In this document: positions 1 through 13,365 of the stretch, one piece after another | Position numbering within the stretch: the first letter of the stretch is position 1 | How the letters are laid out: each line of letters starts with the position of its first letter | Assembly (NCBI RefSeq): GCF_009905375.1 | Contig: NC_133650.1 | Coordinates: 294,452,270-294,516,269 of the forward strand | Direction of reading: 5' to 3' | DNA from: Apium graveolens | Lineage: Eukaryota; Streptophyta; Magnoliopsida; Apiales; Apiaceae | DNA length: 64,000 nt | Translations under genes and position numbers: made by a program | Notes under the pieces: model-generated | What the model saw: only the letters and a program-made list of their open reading frames with translations | Databases searched by the model: none | Told to the model about the DNA's origin: nothing

Positions 1-560
1 TCAACTCTCCCAAAGACATTATCATCTTGAGTCTCTCCTTTCTACTAAGGGCGTTAGCCACCATATTGGCTTTCCCTGGATGATAAAGAATCTCACAATC
101 GTAATCCTTGATTAGTTCTAACCACCTCCTCTGGCGCATGTTGAGCTCTTTCTGCGTGGAAATATACTTGAGCTCTTATGGTTTGTGTAAATCTCGCACT
201 TCTATCCATACCAGTAGTGCCTCCAATATTTAGGGCAAACTATTGTCGTGAGTCCAAGATCATGGGTGGGATATCGAATTTTATATTCCCTTAATTATTT
301 TGACGCGTACGCGATTACTTTACCGTGCTGTATAAGCACGCACCCTAATCCGTTGTGCGAAGCGTCACTATAAATCACAAAATCTCCTTTTTCCCTCCGG
401 CAACGCCAACGCAGGGGCCGTCACCAATCTTTTCTTCAATTCTTTAAAGCTGTTCTCGCATTCCTCTGTTCATTCGAACTTCTCAGTCTTATGAGTAAGC
501 CATGTTAAAGGGGCTACTATCTTTACAAACTTGAACGAACCTCCGGTAGTGACCGGCCAA
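1..560 (-). pseudogene. RT/RNase H remnant of Gyp1
   Basis: Conceptual translation on the minus strand gives, in order, the RT connection region (GLAGHYRRFV-like, then KELKKRLVTAPALALP), a degraded RNase H start (HGKVIAYAS), and the RNase H end ([27 protein letters not shown], then ALSRK). RNase H would remove the RNA template during reverse transcription. The frame is broken by several stops and shifts around 180-380, and the catalytic palm domain of RT is absent, so no active enzyme is encoded. The coding run leaves the window at base 1. Confidence 0.75.
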
Positions 561-612
561 TCCTACCTCTGGTAGTCGCCCATACCATGGTCATCAATTC
601 CTCAGTGGTCCT

Positions 613-822
613 TTATTCATTCTTGTCAGGATCCTCCACGGAATCCTTCTCAGCAATAATCCATCCTAGGACAACATCTTTAACCGCTACATCCTCAATA
701 TGAACATCATCCGGTCTCGTGGTAGGACGCTCTATCGAATCCACATTCTGATCTCCTAATAAGTAATAAAACATCATCGCTTTGTTGCTCCTCAACCTCA
801 GGGTTCGGAGTCCCGCTACCAT
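613..822 (-). pseudogene. Short ORF next to the Gyp1 PBS, possibly a gag remnant
   Basis: A 69-codon open frame lies between the PBS and the RT/RNase H remnant. It has no motif I recognise. Its position 170-390 bp inside the PBS is where gag normally begins, so a gag relic is the simplest reading, but this is positional inference only. It is rich in Asp, Glu and Val in its C-terminal half. It may be a chance ORF. Confidence 0.3.
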
Positions 823-991
823 ATACCATAATGAACTACGCTTTTATCATGATATTTATAAGGGTTCCCATAAGGGTTTTAACTGTCAGTACTACGTTAG
901 GTAGTCCGACTATGAACTTGGCAAGAGTTCTTATTTATCTTAGTGAACTTATTATTTTAACGTCACTTCATCTCTGAGGTTTATAACGCTT

Positions 992-1004
992 AGCTCTGAT
1001 ACCA
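992..1004 (-). other. Primer-binding site of Gyp1 (tRNA-iMet type)
   Basis: The minus strand reads TGGTATCAGAGCT, the usual complement of the initiator-tRNA-Met 3' end. It lies 4 bp inside the LTR terminus that starts at 1009. This fixes the element as minus strand with its 5' LTR to the right. Confidence 0.85.
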
Positions 1005-2832
1005 TTTCTGTAACACCCCCAGATCCGGGGTCGGGGATCCGGGTCGTCACGGTCTTTCTTTCCACAATATCACTTAACTTAATTAATAATAAATAACCTC
1101 ATGCTATGACCCCACACTAACACACACCACAACCCGTTATAGTCTCAGAGATGAAATTGAAATAAGTACAAGTCCTTGAATCCACAATTCAAAAGTTATT
1201 ACAACCCAAAATGATTACTTGATAAGTTTACAGTTAATTGCCATTATCTGCCACAAGTTATAATTATACATAATTGGTTCCCAAAAGTAGAATGCCTGAT
1301 CTACAAATAGATCTACCTCTGCAGCTATAGCAGCTACGATATCAACGGGAAGACGCGGGATGCTTCCCACGCGCTTGCACTGGGTCTGCTTGAGTCTGGC
1401 CATCTTTCCTAACTGTTGTTGTGTGATGAAGAAATGAAGCAAGAGTGAGCATTACAGCTCGCAAGATAATATATAGTGTAAACAATAATGCAAGTATCTA
1501 AATGAATAACTTACTGGACACCTTTATCAAGTGAAAGGTAATTACTTACTGGATATAAGCTTAAAGGAAGATGAAGTTACCAATTACTTCACTATACTTA
1601 TACCATTTTTAGAAATCTACTTGAACTACCACTGTTCAAAGTATAATAAGTTTCAAAAGTCCATCCCATAGATGAGACCACAAGTTGAGACTTGAATAGA
1701 TTCAATCTTTGAAATATTTTTAAAGGAAATGAAGTTACGAGATACTTCATTCAATGGAAACACCATTATAACTGTTTGACCCTTGTCAATGCTTTGGCAA
1801 TCACCCATTCGTAGCCTTTCGATCGAAATGCTCCGGGTAGTGTTGCAGAAATATCCAACTAGATGATGAACTCATTATGGGAGTTTGCCGCGCCAGGAAG
1901 ACTACTTACGATGATCAGTCGCAGTAGTGCAACCCCACCATTTTCTACATGTAGAGGAGAACCTGTCGGATTTACTTGTCAACCGAACACTGGACTCCTA
2001 AGGAATGGACCGTCTTAGCGGAACTTCTAGGCCGTTTGGGCCAATATAATAAGGCTGGGCCGGCGCCACTCGACCACTTACGCCACTCCTAGTTCAGATG
2101 AAATCCATGACTCTGAAACGTAAAGCTCGTCCCCCCTTTCCTCAAGTAGAAACTTGTTGATACGGCTCCACCAAGAAGTCGTATCTAGTTGGAAAGGAAA
2201 ACTCACCGATATTTCCCAGGCGATGCCTGTTAATGGATTAACTTGTTCCAAGAATTATACTTTCCGAGTGTTGGGTAAGTAATCAAAAACTCTTTTATGA
2301 AAATAGCAACCTTGTTGCGAATATAAAACACACCACAGAGCCGGATCTCTCAGGTTTTGAGCGAGTATTTAAATCCCCTTCGAAAGGAGGATCTTAAATA
2401 TAAAAATGAGTTTTGGGATCCGCCCTAACTTTTTAATCATTTTGAAGACTCGAAAACATTTTTAAGAATGTTTGGAGTAATGCTGATTTAATAAAATAAA
2501 TCAGTCCCGATATATTAGAAAATATATGAATATTATTATTTAAATAATATTCCCATAAGGGTGATCCTTATAAAAATAATCGAGGTAGGAGTTTTAAAAC
2601 TCATACTTGAAATGAATAATAAATAACCAAAGATATACTTATACGAAAGTACGATCTTTATTTGAATAATCGAAAATAAGTTTGATTATCAAAACATTAT
2701 TCTTTAATAAAATAAAGAATATTATTTAGTAAATAAGCGGAGTCATAAGTCCTTAAATGAATATTCAAAATAATATTCATTAATAAAAATAAAGTTATCG
2801 AATAAACCTTATTCGATTAATAGTTCTGAAAA

Positions 2833-2870
2833 CTATATCTATATATATATATAAATATATATATAATATA
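2833..2870. repeat. (TA)n-rich microsatellite in unit 1
   Basis: Mostly TA dinucleotides. The same position in unit 2 (7188-7221) has a similar tract, and in unit 3 (11573-11626) it has expanded. Confidence 0.8.
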
Positions 2871-4691
2871 CTCGGGAACATCGACTCCCGGTTTTAGAAA
2901 ATGTTCACCTTTGGGTCCCCTATACTAAGGGTATACGCAACTACTGCTTATCTCTAGCATAGGTATTATGCAACTTATAAGCATTTGAATCAACAATTAT
3001 ATATCAAGATTACGAAACAGATATGCATATATACCATATCAGCATGCTCCAATATATCGCAAGATTTGCTAATAACAATCATGCACTTATCACAAGATAA
3101 TGCATATACATATAAACATCACAACAACAGTATAACGGGTAGAAAACTTGCCTGAGTGTTCCCGGATAGACTTAAGCTTAGAGTGGGTCCGATAACCTAT
3201 GAACAACAACATAAGTCGGAATTAAACCCCGGTCGCTTAAGAAACTAGACTTTAACCAATTGAACCCTAACGTTCGCTTATGGTCACTCCTACGCTTAAC
3301 GAATCACATAAGTCGTTCGAGTACCCTCGGTTCCACCATTTTTAATAAATTAACCATTAAGAATTTTAAGGCGATTCTTTTGCGAGTACTCTACCAACTG
3401 CCTAATACACTTTACATAATTGTTTCATACTCCAATTAGTCTTTTAAGGGCCTTAAATAAGGTTTCAAAGTTAAGCGAGGGGTAAAGGTTCGTTCGCGAA
3501 ACACCGTAACTTAAAACGGTCGTTTCTCCTAAACCGTAAATCGGATTAAAGCGAACCACATACCAAAACGAAGCTTACGACATGATCTAGATAAACATGG
3601 TAAGGTTACAGATTGGTCAGTGAGCTTTCTGTCCTGAACACTAAGTACAAGCAGTTGAATAAAATGGGCATTACGACGGCTATGTTTACGCGAATACCAA
3701 GTTTCTCAATACACCAAAACCTCACCAAACAACCCACAATTATTAACACATCAAAACCTCAACTAAATAATACTATACCAGTCCTTATTATCCAGATTCT
3801 TCATCTCAACCAACCACAATCAAGTTCTATTAACTATAACAAGATTCATTCACCAAATCACTCCAAATTCAAATCAAACTACTAATAATCAAATATCATG
3901 CTTCTCATTTAGAAAACCAACCATCAAACTCACTAATAATCAAATTAAAGGCTATGGTTTGAAGTTTATACCTTCCTTGGGAGGTGTTAAGTTGCTAGGA
4001 AGCCTTAGGGAGCCTCCTACAAGCTTGATCTTTCCAAAGAAATCAAGAACACAAAGTTAGTCTTTGAAGTTTCTAAAAGTCTGATTGAAAGAACTGTAAA
4101 ACTGAGAGTCTTACCGTGCTTATTTGGAAGAGACTTGTGAACAAGAGTTGTAGGCCATCTCAATACCTTTCCAACGAGCTATGGAACACAACATTTGAGT
4201 GCGTATTGAAGGAAATATGACAGTTTTAAGTTGCTGGGTTTGTTTTGGCCGAGAGCTTTGTTCTTGGAAGCAAAAGTCAACTCTCCTTCTTTTTGTTTTA
4301 TGAAATAATGCTTGGTTGCTTCTCTTTTTGTCTTAACCAATGATTTAAATTTTTTACCATGGTTAATTTTGCATGGTCCAAAATCAACCAACAAAACAAA
4401 ATCCCTTTGTCATGCTTATGTCATCAAGTTTGTGTCATCTTTTTACACTTGTCTTCCCTTTGTGGTATGATGACATCATCACCCACTAACCTCTTTGATT
4501 AACCCTTAATTACTTGGCTAATGACCGCTTATATGTTATACGGTTCGCTTAACTTTCGTTCTTGTTTGAGGGATCATCTCCGGGATCTTATTACTTGGGT
4601 TCCCCTAAACCTTTCTCAATATTTTATATTCCTTTTTTGATCCTCTCTTATAATCCTTGAATATAAATCCTTGAATATAAATCCTTTTAAT

Positions 4692-5378
4692 TAGGGGTGT
4701 ACACGGATCGGGTTGGGCGGGTTGGGAGAATTTAGCAACCCAACCCAATTAGTTCGGGTTTTCAAAATTTCAACCCAACCCAAACCGTTTAAATTTATAA
4801 CCCAAACCAATTTGTATACTTCGGTTTGGTTCGGTTTGGATCGATTTGATCGGTTTATTAAATATACAAAATTAATATAAAAAATTATAATAAAATATAA
4901 GGTTTCAAAGTTTAAAACACTTGAAAATAGTTCAAAACAATATTACAATCCTCCATATTGAATAGTCTTAAGCATCTAATTTTCGACATCAAAAGTACTA
5001 ATAATATTGCTTATGCTTTAAATATTGGAATGAATCATTAATGCAAAAAATATAACACTAATCAAACATATATTGTTGTTACGAAATGAACTATGAACAC
5101 GGAGGTTATAAGTTACATTTAGAGTTAGAGATATATGGATCTATGTAAATGGCCTAAACATAATTTTGGATTAACTTATTAGCATGTACATATATATTTT
5201 AATCGGGTTGGGTTGGATTGGTTTAAAATTATCGAAAACCATATCCAACCCAATTAAATCGGGTTGATATTTTTTCAACCCAACTATATATCGGGTTAAA
5301 AAAAATCGGTTTGGTTCGGCCGAAATAGGGTCGGTTCGGTTTGGATTGGTCCGGTTGACCAAACCGTGTACACCCCTA
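4692..5378. mobile_element. hAT-like MITE, copy in unit 1
   Basis: A 687-bp element with terminal inverted repeats TAGGGGTGTACACGG and CCGTGTACACCCCTA. It is flanked by perfect 8-bp direct repeats CTTTTAAT (4684-4691 and 5379-5386), the duplication size typical of hAT transposons. The interior is rich in GGTTCGG, GGTTTGG and CAACCC subterminal repeats and encodes no transposase, so it would depend on a helper. Unit 3 has the empty site, which confirms the boundaries. Confidence 0.9.
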
Positions 5379-7187
5379 CTTTTAATCATGTTACCTTATA
5401 CTCAATTCTTTCAGTATCTGGTGGATTTTCGGGAAAAAAACAAATTGTTCGGATTCGAATTCTGACGACCTTTACATACACTCATTTTCTTTATGGAATA
5501 CCAATACGATCTCAGAATTTCCATAACAATACTCCTATATAGTGTTGTCTGATAATTTTCCTTAATCAGCATCATCAGCAAAAAGTTACTATTCATTAGT
5601 GTTTCAAAAATTCCAAAAATTGGGGTTATTACATATAATAATTAACAATATATGAGCATTCTCATAGTACTCATGAAAGTCTTGGTCAAGAAGAAATGAA
5701 CCAAGTTGATATCTTAACGCGACAAGTCGCAAAATATTCAGTATATATATACATATATACTTTTCACAATCTTTGAAATCCTCTGACATGTATAATATAC
5801 ACAGAGTTCCAGTTTATAACTGTATAAAAATATCGTTGCAAGGTGATCTCATATATCTAACCTTGTCTCAACATTTTTCTGAAAATCTTTGACATGCACA
5901 AGATAATCATTTACTAGATATAAGTTTAAAAGATGAAGTTATAAGATACTTCAATATACTTATATCTTTTCCGAATACTACTTGAACTACCACCGTTCAA
6001 TGTATAAATAGTTCATCCCATAGATTAAGCTACAAGACAAAACTTGTATAGAATCAATCTTTAAAATATCATCAAAATAAAATGAAGTTACGAGATACTT
6101 CATTTGATGCAAACATCATTTTGAAAACTCGACCCTGCCAACACTCAACAGTCGCCCAACCGTAGCCTTTCTATCGAAGTGCTCTGGGTAGTGTTGCAGA
6201 TTTATCCAATTGGATGATGAACTCATTACGGGAGTTTGCCGCGCCAGGAAGACCACTTACGATGATCAGTCGTAGTAGTGCAACCCCACCATTTTCTACA
6301 TGTAGAGGAGAACCTGTCGGATTTACTTGTCAACCGAACACTGGACTCCTAAGGAATGGACCGTCTTAGCAGAACTTCCGGGCCGTTTGGGCCAATATAA
6401 TAAGGCTGGGCCGGCGCCACTCGACCACTTACGCCATTCCTAGTTCAGATGAAATCCATGACTCTGAAACGTAAAGCTCGTCCCCCCTTTCCCCAAGTAG
6501 AAACTTGTTGATACGGCTCCACCAAGAAGTCGTATCTAGTTGGAAAGGAAAACTCACCGATATTTCCCAGGCGATGCCTGTTAATGGATTAACTTGTTCC
6601 AAGAATTTTACTTCCCGAGTGTTGGGTAAGTAATCAAAAACTCTTTTATCAAAATAGCAACCTTGTTGCGAATATAAAACACACCACAGAGCCGGATCCC
6701 TCAGGTTTTGAGCGAGTATTTAAATCCCCTTCGAAAGGAGGATCTTAAATATAAAAATGAGTTTTGGGATCCGCCCTAACTTTTAAAATCATTTTGAAGA
6801 CTCGAAAACATTTTTAAGAATGTTTGGAGTAATGCTGATTTAATAAAATAAATCAGTCCCGATATATTAGAAAATATCTGAATATTATTATTTAAATAAT
6901 ATTCCCATAAGGGTGATCCTTATAAAAATAATCGAGGTAGGAGTTTTAAAACTCATACTTGAAATGAATAATAAATAACCAAAGATATACTTATACGAAA
7001 GTACGATCTTTATTTGAATAATCGAAAATAAGTTTGATTATCGAAACATTATTCTTTAATAAAATAAAGAATATTATTTAGTAAATAAGCGGAGTCATAA
7101 GTCCTCGAATGAATATTCAAAATAATATTCATTAATAAAAATAAAGTTATCGAATAAACCTTATTCGATTAATAGTTTTAAAAACTA

Positions 7188-7221
7188 TATCTATATATAT
7201 ATATAAATATATATATAATAT
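7188..7221. repeat. (TA)n-rich microsatellite in unit 2
   Basis: Counterpart of the tract at 2833-2870, of similar length. Confidence 0.8.
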
Positions 7222-9050
7222 ACTCGGGAACATCGACTCCCGGTTTTAGAAAATGTTCACCTTTGGGTCCCCTATACTAAGGGTATACGCAACTATTGCT
7301 TATCTCTAGCATATGTATTATGCAACTTATAAGCATTTGAATCAACAATTAAATATCAAGATTACGAAACAGACATGCATATATACCATATCAGCATGCT
7401 CCAATATATCGCAAGATTTGCTAATAACAATCATGCACTTATCACAAGATAATGCATATACATATATACATCAAAACAACAGTATAACGGGTAGAAAACT
7501 TGCCTGAGTGTTCCCGGATAGACTTAAGCTTAGAGTGGGTCCGATAACCTATGAACAACAACATAAGTCGGAATTAAACCCCGGTCGCTTAAGAAACTAG
7601 ACTTTAACCAATTGAACCCTAACGTTCGCTTATGGTCACTCCTACGCTTAACGAATCACATAAGTCGTTCGAGTACCCTCGGTTCCACCATTTTTAATAA
7701 ATTAACCATTAAGAATTTTAAGGCGATTCTTTTGCGAGTACTCTACCAACTGCCTAATACACTTTACATAATTGTTTCATACTCCAATTAGTCTTTTAAG
7801 GGCCTTAAATAAGGTTTCAAAGTTAAGCGAGGGGTAAAGGTTCGTTCGCGAAACACCGTAACTTAAAACGGTCGTTTCTCCTAAACCGTAAATCGGATTA
7901 AAGCGAACCACATACCAAAACGAAGCTTACGACATGATCTAGATAAAAATGGTAAGGTTACAGATTGGTCAGTGAGCTTTCTGTCCTGAACACTAAGTAC
8001 AAGCAGTTGAATAAAATGGGCATTACGACGGCTATGTTTACGCGAATACCAAGTTTCTCAATACACCAAAACCTCACCAAACAACCCACAATTATTAACA
8101 CATCAAAACCTCAACTAAATAATACTATACCAGTCCTTATTATCCAGATTCTTCATCTCAACCAACCACAATCAAGTTCTATTAACTATAACAAGATTCA
8201 TTCACCAAATCACTCCAAATTCAAATCAAACTACTAATAATCAAATATCATGCTTCTCATTTAGAAAACCAACCATCAAACTCACTAATAATCAAATTAA
8301 AGGCTATGGTTTGAAGTTTATACCTTCCTTGGGAGGTGTTAAGTTGCTAGGAAGCCTTAGGGAGCCTCCTACAAGCTTGATCTTTCCAAAGAAATCAAGA
8401 ACACAAAGTTAGTCTTTGAAGTTTCTAAAAGTCTGATTGAAAGAACTGTAAAACTGAGAGTCTTACCGTGCTTATTTGGAAGAGACTTGTGAACAAGAGT
8501 TGTAGGCCATCTCAATACCTTTCCAACGAGCTATGGAACACAACATTTGAGTGAATATTGAAGGAAATATGACAGTTTTAAGTTGCTGGGTTTGTTTTGG
8601 CCGAGAGCTTTGTTCTTGGAAGCAAAAGTCAACTCTCCTTCTTTTTGTTTTATGAAATAATGCTTGGTTGCTTCTCTTTTTGTCTTAACCAATGATTTAA
8701 ATTTTTTACCATGGTTAATTTTGCATGGTCCAAAATCAACCAACAAAACAAAATCCCTTTGTCATGCTTATGTCATCAAGTTTGTGTCATCTTTTTACAC
8801 TTGTCTTCCCTTTGTGGTATGATGACATCATCACCCACTAACCTCTTTGATTAACCCTTAATTACTTGGCTAATGACCGCTTATATGTTATACGGTTCGC
8901 TTAACTTTCGTTCTTGTTCGTCGTATGAGGGATCATCTCCGGGATCTTATTACTTGGGTTCCCCTAAACCTTTCTCAATATTTTATATTCCTTTTTTGAT
9001 CCTCTCTTATAATCCTTGAATATAAATCCTTGAATATAAATCCTTTTAAT

Positions 9051-9737
9051 TAGGGGTGTACACGGATCGGGTTGGGCGGGTTGGGAGAATTTAGCAACCC
9101 AACCCAATTAGTTCGGGTTTTCAAAATTTCAACCCAACCCAAACCGTTTAAATTTATAACCCAAACCAATTTGTATACTTCGGTTTGGTTCGGTTTGGAT
9201 CGATTTGATCGGTTTATTAAATATACAAAATTAATATAAAAAATTATAATAAAATATAAGGTTTCAAAGTTTAAAACACTTGAAAATAGTTCAAAACAAT
9301 ATTACAATCCTCCATATTGAATAGTCTTAAGCATCTAATTTTCGACATCAAAAGTACTAATAATATTGCTTATGCTTTAAATATTGGAATGAATCATTAA
9401 TGCAAAAAATATAACACTAATCAAACATATATTGTTGTTACGAAATAAACTATGAACACGGAGGTTATAAGTTACATTTAGAGTTAGAGATATATGGATC
9501 TATGTAAATGGCCTAAACATAATTTTGGATTAACTTATTAGCATGTACATATATATTTTAATCGGGTTGGGTTGGATTGGTTTAAAATTATCGAAAACCA
9601 TATCCAACCCAATTAAATCGGGTTGATATTTTTTCAACCCAACTATATATCGGGTTGAAAAAAATCGGTTTGGTTCGGCCGAAATAGGGTCGGTTCGGTT
9701 TGGATTGGTCCGGTTGACCAAACCGTGTACACCCCTA
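9051..9737. mobile_element. hAT-like MITE, copy in unit 2
   Basis: Same 687-bp element at the same place in unit 2, with the same CTTTTAAT flanks (9043-9050 and 9738-9745). A shared insertion site means it was copied by segmental duplication rather than by a second transposition. Confidence 0.9.
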
Positions 9738-11422
9738 CTTTTAATCATGTTACCTTATACTCAATTCTTTCAGTATCTGGTGGATTTTCGGGAAAAAAAC
9801 AAATTGTTCGGATTCGAATTCTGACGACCTTTACATACACTCATTTTCTTTATGGAATACCAATACGATCTCAGAATTTCCATAACAATACTCCTATATA
9901 GTGTTGTCTGATAATTTTCCTTAATCAGCATCATCAGCAAAAAGTTACTATTCATTAGTGTTTCAAAAATTCCAAAAATTGGGGTTATTACATATAATAA
10001 TTAACAATATATGAGCATTCTCATAGTACTCATGAAAGTCTTGGTCAAGAAGAAATGAACCAAGTTGATATCTTAACGCGACAAGTCGCAAAATATTCAG
10101 TATATATATACATATATACTTTTCACAATCTTTGAAATCCTCTGACATGTATAATATACACAGAGTTCCAGTTTATAACTGTATAAAAATATCGTTGCAA
10201 GGTGATCTCATATATCTAACCTTGTCTCAACATTTTTCTGAAAATCTTTGACATGCACAAGATAATCATTTACTAGATATAAGTTTAAAAGATGAAGTTA
10301 TAAGATACTCCAATATACTTATATCTTTTCCGAATACTACTTGAACTACCACCGTTCAATGTATAAATAGTTCATCCCATAGATTAAGCTACAAGACAAA
10401 ACTTGTATAGAATCAATCTTTAAAATATCATCAAAATAAAATGAAGTTACGAGATACTTCATTTGATGCAAACATCATTTTGAAAACTCGACCCTGCCAA
10501 CACTCAACAGTCGCCCAACCGTAGCCTTTCTATCGAAGTGCTCTGGGTAGTGTTGCAGATTTATCCAATTGGATGATGAACTCATTACGGGAGTTTGCCG
10601 CGCCAGGAAGACCACTTACGATGATCAGTCGTAGTAGTGCAACCCCACCATTTTCTACATGTAGAGGAGAACCTGTCGGATTTACTTGTCAACCGAACAC
10701 TGGACTCCTAAGGAATGGACCATCTTAGCAGAACTTCCGGGCCGTTTGGGCCAATATAATAAGGCTGGGCCGGCGCCACTCGACCACTTACGCCATTCCT
10801 AGTTCAGATGAAATCCATGACTCTGAAACGTAAAGCTCGTCCCCCCTTTCCCCAAGTAGAAACTTGTTGATACGGCTCCACCAAGAAGTCGTATCTAGTT
10901 GGAAAGGAAAACTCACCGATATTTCCCAGGCGATGCCTGTTAATGGATTAACTTGTTCCAATAATTTTACTTCCCGAGTGTTGGGTAAGTAATCAAAAAC
11001 TCTTTTATCAAAATAGCAACCTTGTTGCGAATATAAAACACACCACAGAGCCGGATCCCTCAGGTTTTGAGCGAGTATTTAAATCCTCTTCGAAAGGAGG
11101 ATCTTAAATATAAAAATGAGTTTTGGGATCCGCCCTAACTTTTAAAATCATTTTGAAGACTCGAAAATATTTTTAAGAATGTTTGGAGTAATGCTGATTT
11201 AATAAAATAAATTAGTCCCGATATATTAGAAAATATCTGAATATTATAATTTAAATAATATTCCCATAAGGGTGAATATTAAAACTTATACTTGAAATGA
11301 ATATTAAATAATCAAAGATATACTTATACGAAAGTACTATCTTTATTTGTATAATCAAAAGTAAGTTTGATTATTGACACTTTTTTCTTTAATAAAATAA
11401 AGAATATTAATTAGTAAATAAT

Positions 11423-11520
11423 CGGAGTCATAAGTCCTCGAATGAATATTCAAATAATATTCATTAAATAGAATAAACGGAGTCATAAGTCCTCGAATGA
11501 ATATTCAAATAATATTCATT
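11423..11520. repeat. 55-bp tandem duplication private to unit 3
   Basis: The stretch starting CGGAGTCATAAGTCCTCG occurs at 11423 and again at 11478, and occurs once only in units 1 and 2. Confidence 0.8.
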
Positions 11521-11572
11521 AATAAAAATAAAGTTATCGAATAAATCTTATTCGATTAATAGCTTTGAAAAC

Positions 11573-11581
11573 TATATCTAC

Positions 11582-11625
<44 letters not shown>

Positions 11626-11626
11626 C
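11573..11626. repeat. (TA)n-rich microsatellite in unit 3, expanded
   Basis: Same locus as in units 1 and 2 but longer, consistent with separate slippage since the units diverged. Confidence 0.8.
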
Positions 11627-13116
11627 TCGGGAACATCGACTCCCGGTTTTAGAAAATATTCACCTTTGGGTCCCCTATACTAAGGGTATACGCAACTACT
11701 GCTTATCTCTAGCATAGGTATTATGCAAGTAATAAGCCTTTGAATCAACATATATATATCAAGATTACGAAACAGACATGCATATATACCATATCACATG
11801 CTCCAATATATCGCAAGATTTGCTAATTAACCATCATGCATCTATCACAAGATAATGCATATACATATGTATACATCACAACAACAGTATAACGGGTAGA
11901 AAACTTGCCTGAGCGACTGGGGGTGGTAAAAGTCCTGGGATGAGTCTGGTAACCTATAAACCACATATAAGTTGGAATTAAACCAAAGTCGCTTAAGAAT
12001 CTATACTTTAACCAATTAGACTCTAACGCTCGCTTTGCGCTTAATGATTCTCTTAAGTCGCTCGAGTACCCTCGGCTCCACCATTTTTAATAAATTAACC
12101 ATTAAGAGTTTTAAGGCGATTCGTTCGCGAGTGCCTTATCAACTGCCTAATACACTTTACATAAATGTTTCATACTCCAATTAGTCATTTAAGGTCTTTA
12201 ACCAATGTTTCAAAGTAAGGCGAGGGGTAATGGTTCGTTCGCGAAACGCCGTTAAAACGGTCGTTTCTCCTAAACCGTACATCGGATTCAAACGAACCAC
12301 ATATCAAAACGAAACCAACACATCTCTAAATACACAATAATCAAGCTTCTCATGAACCATTCCAAACACAAAAACTCTAAATATACAAAAGTAGGGCTAG
12401 GGTATGAGATTATACCTTCCTTGGTGAGTAAAGGTAACTAAGGAGCTTGCAATCACCCTTGAAAGTCCTTACCAAAGCTTAATCTAAACAAAAACTCAAG
12501 AACAAAATTTTAAGTTCTTGAAAAACACTATTCACCCTCTTCTTCCATGAATTTTAGGAAGAGATTGTGAAGGAATTTGAAGCTTAAACTTATAGGATAG
12601 CTATAACTATGCATAAGGAACTTTCGATAATTACCTCACTAATTAATGAAGCTTGAAACTTGGATTTGAGTTTTTTTCTTGTTGAAAATGGAAAAGGGCC
12701 GAGAGCTTCTCTTGGAGAAATAAAGTCAAGATGTGTTTTTGTGTTTGTTATTTGATTTACTTGGTTGCTAGGTTTTTGTTTTGTTTAATTACCCTTTTAA
12801 CCATGTAAAATTGTGTGGTTAATAATCAACCACACTTCCTTTCTTTTTGGTCATGCTTAGGTCATCAATCTTATGTCATCTTCCCATGCTTGTCCTCTTC
12901 TTATTGGTTTGATGACATCATCCTCACTAACCTCTTTGATTAGCTTCTAATTACTTGGCTAATGACCGCTGATCTGTTATACGTTTCGCTTAACTTTCGT
13001 TTTTGTCTATCGTTTGAGAGATCATACTCGGGATCTTATTACTTGCGTTTCCTTAACCTTTCTCAATACATTATATTCCTTTTATGATCCTCTCTTATAA
13101 TCCTTGAATTTAAATC

Positions 13117-13124
13117 CTTTTTAT
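13117..13124. other. Empty MITE target site in unit 3
   Basis: CTTTTTAT in unit 3 corresponds to the CTTTTAAT flanks in units 1 and 2, with matching sequence on both sides (AAATC before, CTGTTACCTTATACT after). It represents the unoccupied ancestral site, or one that diverged by one base. Confidence 0.8.
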
Positions 13125-13365
13125 CCTGTTACCTTATACTCAATTCTTTCGGTATCTGGTGGATTTTCGGGAAAAATCAAAGTGTTTGAATTTGGTTTCT
13201 GACGATCTTTACATACACTTATATATCATATAGAGTACTAATAAGATCTCAGAATAACAATAAAAGAACCCCTACATAGTGTGGCATGAAAAGTTTTCTT
13301 ATTCAGCATAATCAGCAAAAACACTATTCATAAGGGTTACAAAAAAATTCAAAATTCTGGGATTA

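Larger units (their letters stand above)
1..1008 (-). mobile_element. Gyp1 internal region, deleted Ty3/gypsy (chromovirus, Tekay/Del-like)
   Basis: Internal part of a minus-strand Ty3/gypsy element, reading away from the PBS at 992-1004. Only about 0.45 kb lies between the PBS and sequence that reads as the end of reverse transcriptase followed by RNase H. A normal element has gag, protease and most of RT there, so a large internal deletion is inferred. The RNase H wording ([11 protein letters not shown], then YHPGKAN) and the tRNA-iMet type PBS fit plant chromoviruses of the Tekay/Del group. The lineage call comes from family knowledge and is tentative. The other end lies outside the window. 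Confidence 0.75.
1009..5633 (-). repeat. Gyp1 LTR-derived unit 1 (full head, carries MITE)
   Basis: On the plus strand the unit starts TGTAACACCCCC next to the PBS and ends GGGGTTATTACA, so the termini form the short inverted repeat expected of an LTR. It is 4625 bp, or about 3.9 kb without the 687-bp MITE it contains. Its first ~470 bp have no counterpart in units 2 and 3. From about 1860 to the end it is nearly identical to unit 2 (offset 4352, later 4359 because 7 bp near 4567 are missing here). No coding function is evident; the ORFs inside recur unchanged between units because the DNA is duplicated. Confidence 0.85.
5634..9992 (-). repeat. Gyp1 LTR-derived unit 2 (5'-trimmed, chimeric)
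   Basis: Tandem copy directly abutting unit 1 and ending in the same GGGGTTATTACA. It lacks the LTR head and joins at sequence matching unit 1 near 1475. From 5634 to about 6870 it carries the variants of unit 3 (for example CTCTGGGTAG, ACTTCCGGGC and CCATTCC). Past about 6900 it carries the variants and the MITE of unit 1. This pattern is what unequal crossing-over between units 1 and 3 would leave. Confidence 0.85.

Noticed and set aside
3613..3885. 90-codon ORF present in two identical copies (also 7965-8237)
   Set aside because: It lies in the LTR body and is duplicated with the 4.36-kb unit; composition is low-complexity and no motif is seen. Identity reflects recent duplication, not coding constraint.
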